A stretch of DNA of 64,000 nt, taken from positions 62,001-126,000 of the forward strand of contig NZ_LGDD01000317.1 in the NCBI RefSeq assembly GCF_001279695.1, given 5' to 3'. Numbering within the stretch: position 1 is the first letter of the stretch; every line of letters begins with the position of its first letter. The notes under the pieces were generated by a model that searched no databases, was not told the DNA's origin, and was given only the letters and a program-made list of their open reading frames with translations. Position numbers and translations under genes: made by a program. Positions 58,598 to 64,000 of the stretch are shown piece after piece. The DNA is from Streptomyces sp. WM6378 (GTDB taxonomy: Bacteria; Actinomycetota; Actinomycetes; Streptomycetales; Streptomycetaceae).

Positions 58598-60064
58598 ATG
58601 TCCGGAGACCGCCCCACCCTGCCGCCGGTACGGCTGAACTCCGAGGCGGAGCTGGCCCGGGACGCGCTGTCCGCCCCGCTGCTCGCCCGCGCGGTGCGGC
58701 TGGCCCGCTGGGCCGGGCCCGACACGCGGGTCGGCGCGGGCGGCGAACTCGTCGAGGAGCAGCTGCCCGCGGCCGCCGCCGAACTCGGCCTGGGCGACGA
58801 CCAGGACGGCCCGGCGTACGCGAGCGAGGCCTGGCGGGTCGCGGTCGACACCGGCCTCGTCGACATCGAGGACGCCCCCGAGACGCCGAACTCCGCGGGT
58901 GAGGACGACGAGGACGCCGAGGGCACCGCCTCGCCCGGCGACAACCTCTCCGTGCTCACCTCCGGCTCGCCGCACGACGTGCTGGCCCTCTGGCTCGACG
59001 CCTTCGACGTCGTCTTCGCGGACGCCACCGCCCCGATGATCGACGACTTCGCCGACCTGGTCGGCGAGGACGGCGAGATCGACTTCGACCGCCTCGAATG
59101 GGACCCCGAGGAGGAGGCCGACTTCCTGGAGGGCGTCCTCGGCAACCTGTACCTGCTCACCGTCAGCGAGGGCGGCACCCCGGAGGGGCCGGTGCCGCTG
59201 CCCGCGCTCGCCGCCTCGATGATCGTCCCCGACGACATGGGCGAGCCCACCGACGACATCCTGGAGCAGGTCTCCGACGCGATGATGCGCCTCGACGACC
59301 AGTTCCGGCTCCTGGAGCCGATCGGCCTGGTCGAGTACGAGCCCGTCGACGAGGCCCTGATGGCCGAGGTCGGGGACGAGCCCGCCCCGCCGGTCGACGA
59401 CGAGGACGTCTCCCGCTACGGCATGGTCCGCCTCACCCCGCTCGGCCTCTACGGCGTGCGTGCCCGGATGCTGGAGGCCGGCGTGGACGCCCCGGCCGTC
59501 GGCGACCTGGCCGACAAGGGCGCCGACGCGCTGCTCGACGGCATCGCCTTCTTCCCCGAGCTCTCGGCCCGCGCCGAGACCGAGCAGTGGCTCGCGCGGC
59601 GCGAACCGGCGGAGGCGGCAAGGGAGTTGCTCACCGCGGCCCGGGGCGGCGACGAGGGCGGCCCGCTGCGCCGGCTGCACTGCCAGCAGGCCCTCGCCCT
59701 GACCGGCGCCTTGGCCGAACCCGCCGTGCGCGAGGTGCTGCCCGACCCGGAACTGGGCGGTCTCGCCCGGGTCTGGCTCGCCGAGCGCGGCGCCCCCGAC
59801 GTGCCGCCGCCGTCCGAAGCGATGATCTTCTGGCTGGCCATCGACACCATCGCCGCGCAGCTGGCGGTGGAGGGCGATCTGGAGGAGCTCCAGGAGCTCG
59901 TCGAGGGCCTGGTCGGCCAGCACAGCGGGTTCTTCGACGCGGCCTGGCGGGTGGAGCACCCCGCGACCGCCGACGTCCTGGAGGCGATGGGCCGCCTCCA
60001 CCCGGACAAGTCCACGGCGAAGGAGGCCCGCAAGGCCGCCTTCAAGGCCCGCTCCCGCGCCTGA
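58598..60064 (+). CDS. Acidic conserved hypothetical protein, 488 aa
   Basis: A soluble, strongly acidic protein with a Glu/Asp-rich stretch (AGEDDEDAEGTAS, residues ~100-112) and a mostly helical body with no recognised catalytic motif. A region SRYGMVRLTPLGLYGVRARM reads like a winged-helix piece. Codon use is that of the core genes. It ends at a strong hairpin and is upstream of the Ro60 gene, but 322 bp separate them. Confidence 0.75.
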   Translation: MSGDRPTLPPVRLNSEAELARDALSAPLLARAVRLARWAGPDTRVGAGGELVEEQLPAAAAELGLGDDQDGPAYASEAWRVAVDTGLVDIEDAPETPNSAGEDDEDAEGTASPGDNLSVLTSGSPHDVLALWLDAFDVVFADATAPMIDDFADLVGEDGEIDFDRLEWDPEEEADFLEGVLGNLYLLTVSEGGTPEGPVPLPALAASMIVPDDMGEPTDDILEQVSDAMMRLDDQFRLLEPIGLVEYEPVDEALMAEVGDEPAPPVDDEDVSRYGMVRLTPLGLYGVRARMLEAGVDAPAVGDLADKGADALLDGIAFFPELSARAETEQWLARREPAEAARELLTAARGGDEGGPLRRLHCQQALALTGALAEPAVREVLPDPELGGLARVWLAERGAPDVPPPSEAMIFWLAIDTIAAQLAVEGDLEELQELVEGLVGQHSGFFDAAWRVEHPATADVLEAMGRLHPDKSTAKEARKAAFKARSRA

Positions 60065-60386
60065 TCCCTCACCGCACTCCATCCGCCCGGGGGCCGCACG
60101 GCCCCCGGGCGGCGGCATGTCCGACACTCCGTCACTTCTCCAACTGCGGCTGAAGGGCGGCCAGTCGAAGCCATGACCTCCTGCCGGGCCACGTAGCCCC
60201 CCGCGAAAATGCTTGGCGTGCCGTCCGGGCCGCCGCCTAAGGTCGAACTCGTCCGGACGCGCAGGCAGGACCTGCTTCCGCGGCACCCACACCTCATCAG
60301 TTCGTGCACCTCCCGGTGCGCAGGCAACGGCTCCTTCTTCCACGACAGCGCCGTCGCCGACATTCGATCTCGGGAGGCCATTCACC
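60065..60386. other. Intergenic region upstream of the Ro60 gene
   Basis: 322 bp without a gene apart from the hairpin at 60083-60112. Bacterial Ro60 genes often have a Y RNA gene nearby, so I looked for a tRNA-like T-arm and Y-stem here. A TTCGAT at 60364-60369 does not sit in a proper 5-bp stem. Nothing convincing is seen, but structure cannot be computed by eye. Confidence 0.4.
60083..60112 (+). terminator. Terminator after the acidic hypothetical gene
   Basis: CCGCCCGGGGGCC (60083-60095) pairs with GGCCCCCGGGCGG (60100-60112), a 13-bp perfect stem with a GCAC loop. Confidence 0.88.
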
Positions 60387-61964
60387 ATGGCTCGGTTCAA
60401 CCTGCGCGCCACCAAGGCGCGTACCACCTCGCCCGTGGCGTCCACCGGCGCCACCGCCCACACCCACGAGAGCGGCCCCGGCCACCTGCGGGACGCCCGG
60501 TCCGAGCTCTTCCTGCTCGCGGTCGCCAACTTCGTTTCCCAGCAGACCTTCTACGAGACCGGCGAGGCCCGCGACGACCGGTTCGCGGCGCTCGTGCGGA
60601 AGCTCGCCGTCGAGGACGCCGAGTGGACCGCGGGCCTGCTCGGCTGGCTGCGCGGCGAGGGCGGGATGCGTACCGCCTCGATCGTCGGCGCCGCCGAGTA
60701 CGTCAAGGCGCGCCTCGACGCGGGCGCCGCGACCGGCCCGTCGAACCGGCAGGTCGTCGCCTCGGTGCTGCTCCGCCCGGACGAGCCCGGCGAACTCCTC
60801 GGGTACTGGACCTCGATGTACGGGCGGAACGTGCCCAAGCCCGTGAAGCGCGGGATCGCCGATGCCGTACGCCGCCTCTACAGCGGGAAGTCGCTGCTCA
60901 AGTACGACACCGCCTCGAAGGGGTACCGCTTCGGCGACATCCTCAACCTGGTGCACGCGGCGCCCGACCCGGCCAAGCCGTGGCAGGGCGAGCTCTTCCG
61001 GTACGCGCTGGACCGCCGGCACAACCCCGACACCGCGGTGCCGCCGGCCGGCGACCGGGTGCTGGCCGCGCACCGCGAGCTGATGGCGCTGCCGGTCGAG
61101 GAGCGGCGCGCGGTCGTGCTCGCTCCGGACGGGGCGGAGCGGCTGGCAGCCGCGGGCCTGACCTGGGAGGCGCTCGCGGGCTGGCTGCAGGGGCCGATGG
61201 ACAAGGAGGCCTGGGAGGCGGTCATCCCGTCGATGGGCCCGATGGCCCTGGTGCGCAACCTGCGCAACTTCGACGAGGCGGGCGTCTCGGACGAGGTGGC
61301 GGCCGAGGTCGGCGCGAAGATATCGGACCCCGAAGTCGTCGCGAAGTCCCGGCAGTTCCCGTTCCGCTACCTGGCCGCGTACCAGCACGCGCCGTCGCTG
61401 CGCTGGTCGTACCCGCTGGAGAAGGCGCTCGGCCACTCGCTGGCCAATGTGCCCGCGCTCGGCGGCCGCACCCTGATCCTGGTCGACCGCTCGGGCTCGA
61501 TGTGGTCGCCGCTCTCGGACCGCTCGAAGCTCAACCGGGCGGACGCGGCCGCGATCTTCGGTACGGCGCTCGCGCTGCGGGCCGCGGACGCGGACCTCGT
61601 GGAGTTCGGTACCGACAGCGCTCGGGTGAAGTACAGGGCGGGGGAGTCCGTCCTGAAGATCCTGGAGCGCTTCGGCGACCTGGGCGGCACCAACACCGCG
61701 GAGGCGGTCCGTAAGCACTACCGCCGCCACGACCGGGTGCTGATCGTGACGGACGAGCAGGCCTCGTACCACTACGGCGGCGACCCGACGGCGCTGGTTC
61801 CGGCGGACGTGCCGGTCTACACCTGGAACCTCGCGGGGTACCGGGTGGGGCACGGCCCGTCGGGCACGGACAACCGCCACGTGTTCGCGGGCCTGACGGA
61901 CGCGGCGTTCCGCATGGTGCCGCTGCTTGAGGCGGGCCGCTCGGTCAACTGGCCGTGGCTGTAG
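60387..61964 (+). CDS. Ro60/TROVE-domain RNA-binding protein
   Basis: A 525-aa protein. Residues ~30-350 are the helical-repeat TROVE ring (RDARSELFLLAVANFVSQQTFYE in part, GNVP-like GRNVPKPVKRGIADAV, SMGPMALVRNLRNFDEAGV). Residues ~362-520 are a von Willebrand A domain with an intact MIDAS: DRSGS (D367, S369, S371) and GGTNTAEAV, and VLIVTDEQA. Ro60 binds Y RNAs and misfolded or degraded RNAs and works with PNPase in bacteria such as Deinococcus. GGGAGG fixes the ATG at 60387; the open frame upstream is not conserved-looking. No RtcB/RNA-repair gene is adjacent. Confidence 0.93.
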   Translation: MARFNLRATKARTTSPVASTGATAHTHESGPGHLRDARSELFLLAVANFVSQQTFYETGEARDDRFAALVRKLAVEDAEWTAGLLGWLRGEGGMRTASIVGAAEYVKARLDAGAATGPSNRQVVASVLLRPDEPGELLGYWTSMYGRNVPKPVKRGIADAVRRLYSGKSLLKYDTASKGYRFGDILNLVHAAPDPAKPWQGELFRYALDRRHNPDTAVPPAGDRVLAAHRELMALPVEERRAVVLAPDGAERLAAAGLTWEALAGWLQGPMDKEAWEAVIPSMGPMALVRNLRNFDEAGVSDEVAAEVGAKISDPEVVAKSRQFPFRYLAAYQHAPSLRWSYPLEKALGHSLANVPALGGRTLILVDRSGSMWSPLSDRSKLNRADAAAIFGTALALRAADADLVEFGTDSARVKYRAGESVLKILERFGDLGGTNTAEAVRKHYRRHDRVLIVTDEQASYHYGGDPTALVPADVPVYTWNLAGYRVGHGPSGTDNRHVFAGLTDAAFRMVPLLEAGRSVNWPWL

Positions 61965-61986
61965 GACTGAGAGCCCGGGTCCCATT

Positions 61987-62024
61987 CCGGTGGCCCCCTG
62001 ATCGCTTGATCGGGGGGCCACCGG
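61987..62024. terminator. Terminator between Ro60 and SDR genes
   Basis: CCGGTGGCCCCC (61987-61998) pairs with GGGGGCCACCGG (62013-62024), extended by GATC/GATC inside, loop GCTT. It can serve both converging genes. Confidence 0.88.
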
Positions 62025-62042
62025 GCTGTGTGCGGCGCCGCC

Positions 62043-62810
62043 TCAAGTCCGCAGGTGGGACGCCCCGTTGAGGTCGAGCACCGCGCCCGACGACCACTGG
62101 GCGAGCGGCGAGGCGAGCCAGCGCACCGCCTCCGCGATCTCCTCGGCGGAGGCGACCCGCCCGAACGGCGACTGCGCCCGGATCGCCTCGCCCTCCGCTC
62201 CGCCGAGCCGCCCCGCGACGCGCTCCGTCTCGAAGAACCCGGGCGCGACCGAGGCGACACCGATCCCGTACGGGGCCAGCGACACCGCGAGCGACTGGCC
62301 GAGCGCGTGCACCGCCGCCTTGGTCGCCCCGTAGGCGGGGTGGTCGGGCTCCCCGCGGAAGGCGCCGCGCGAGCCGATGTTCACGATCCGCCCGCCGGTG
62401 CCCTGCGCGATCATCCGGGACGCCGCGAGATGGCTGAGGTTGGCGGTGGCGAGGAGGTTCACGCTCACGTGCCGCTGCCACAGCTCGGCCCACTGCTCGT
62501 ACGGGGTGTCGGCGAGGGGATGGGGGAGGTTCACGGCCGCGTTGTTCACCAGGACGTCGATGCCGCCGAGCGCGCCGGCGGCGGCATCGGCGACGCGACG
62601 GGCCCCGGCGGGGTCGGTGAGATCGCCGCCGACCAGCGCGTGGCCCGACCCCTTCAGCGAGTCGAGAGTCTCGCGGGCCTCCTCCTCCCGGGACCCGAAG
62701 TGCACGGCCACGCGGTCCCCCTGGGCCGCGAACGCCTGGGCGACGGCGCGGCCGAGCCCCCGGGAGGCTCCGCTGACGAGGACACGGCGATCGGTGGCCG
62801 ACAGATTCAT
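62043..62810 (-). CDS. Short-chain dehydrogenase/reductase
   Basis: A 255-aa NAD(P)-dependent oxidoreductase of the FabG-like classical SDR group: cofactor motif SGASRGLGRA (residues 13-22), NNAAVN, catalytic Ser in IVNIGSRGAF and YGATK with the Tyr and Lys. The substrate is unknown. It lies next to a ketoacyl synthase gene, so a ketoacyl-reductase role is possible. ATG at 62810. Confidence 0.9.
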   Translation of the reverse strand: MNLSATDRRVLVSGASRGLGRAVAQAFAAQGDRVAVHFGSREEEARETLDSLKGSGHALVGGDLTDPAGARRVADAAAGALGGIDVLVNNAAVNLPHPLADTPYEQWAELWQRHVSVNLLATANLSHLAASRMIAQGTGGRIVNIGSRGAFRGEPDHPAYGATKAAVHALGQSLAVSLAPYGIGVASVAPGFFETERVAGRLGGAEGEAIRAQSPFGRVASAEEIAEAVRWLASPLAQWSSGAVLDLNGASHLRT

Positions 62811-62920
62811 GAACTCTCCCCGGGGTCACGGCGGTTGCACTGCCGTTTGGCTGCACTGCTGTTTATACGTGGTCACCCGTGGCGGGCGCTCGGCGGTGTC
62901 CCCGGGGTTCTCACAGGCTC

Positions 62921-64000
<1,080 letters not shown>

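Noticed and set aside
60065..60386. Y RNA or tRNA-like RNA upstream of the Ro60 gene
   Set aside because: TTCGAT and GTCGAACTC pieces resemble T-arm or Y RNA elements, but no proper stems could be drawn around them by eye.

Overview
The window is core chromosome of a high-GC actinomycete, almost certainly a Streptomyces. Three things point there: whiA in the uvrC-rapZ-yvcK-whiA block, rbpA, and a mycothiol-dependent isomerase-family gene; GTG starts are common, GC is very high, and CAAC-N6-GTTG sits at sufR. No tRNA, rRNA, insertion sequence, prophage or CRISPR array was seen.

Layout. 1-13.4 kb: a partial mycothiol-dependent isomerase-family gene, uvrA, a PfkB sugar kinase, an exported Rieske protein, an HTH regulator divergent from a secreted cysteine protease and its membrane-anchored neighbour, then uvrC-rapZ-yvcK-whiA. 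13.5-31.6 kb: a large secreted M14 carboxypeptidase, lower glycolysis (gap, pgk, tpiA), secG, rbpA, an MFS carrier, pgi, and the opposing pentose-phosphate operon tkt-tal-zwf-opcA-pgl. 30.7-37.7 kb: haem A synthesis (ctaB, ctaA) with an ABC exporter and an amidohydrolase, then a formate/nitrite-type channel broken by a 20-bp tandem duplication, and an AAC(3)-family gene. 37.9-44.4 kb: the SUF operon sufR-sufB-sufD-ferredoxin-sufC-sufS-sufU-sufT, with a SufR operator at its head and a strong terminator at its end.

44.5-53.3 kb looks more accessory: a 52-aa membrane protein, a 768-aa HTH-NTPase-Sel1 protein, a glyoxalase-family remnant, a secreted DUF3616-type protein, a membrane protein, a TetR/SMR efflux pair, and an HxlR regulator fused to a peroxiredoxin, divergent from an MFS exporter across a 13-bp-arm inverted repeat. 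53.3-64 kb: dapD and dapA (convergent), a PPOX/MarR pair, a secreted endonuclease/phosphatase-family protein, an acidic hypothetical protein, a bacterial Ro60/TROVE protein, an SDR, and a ketoacyl synthase cut by the window edge.

The items most worth follow-up are the fused HxlR-peroxiredoxin with an internal ribosome-binding site and its divergent operator, the NTPase at 44796-47102, the duplication that breaks the channel gene, a stem-loop that covers the start of the amidohydrolase gene, and the Ro60 protein. All identifications rest on reading the translated sequence and on remembered family motifs; no database search was run.
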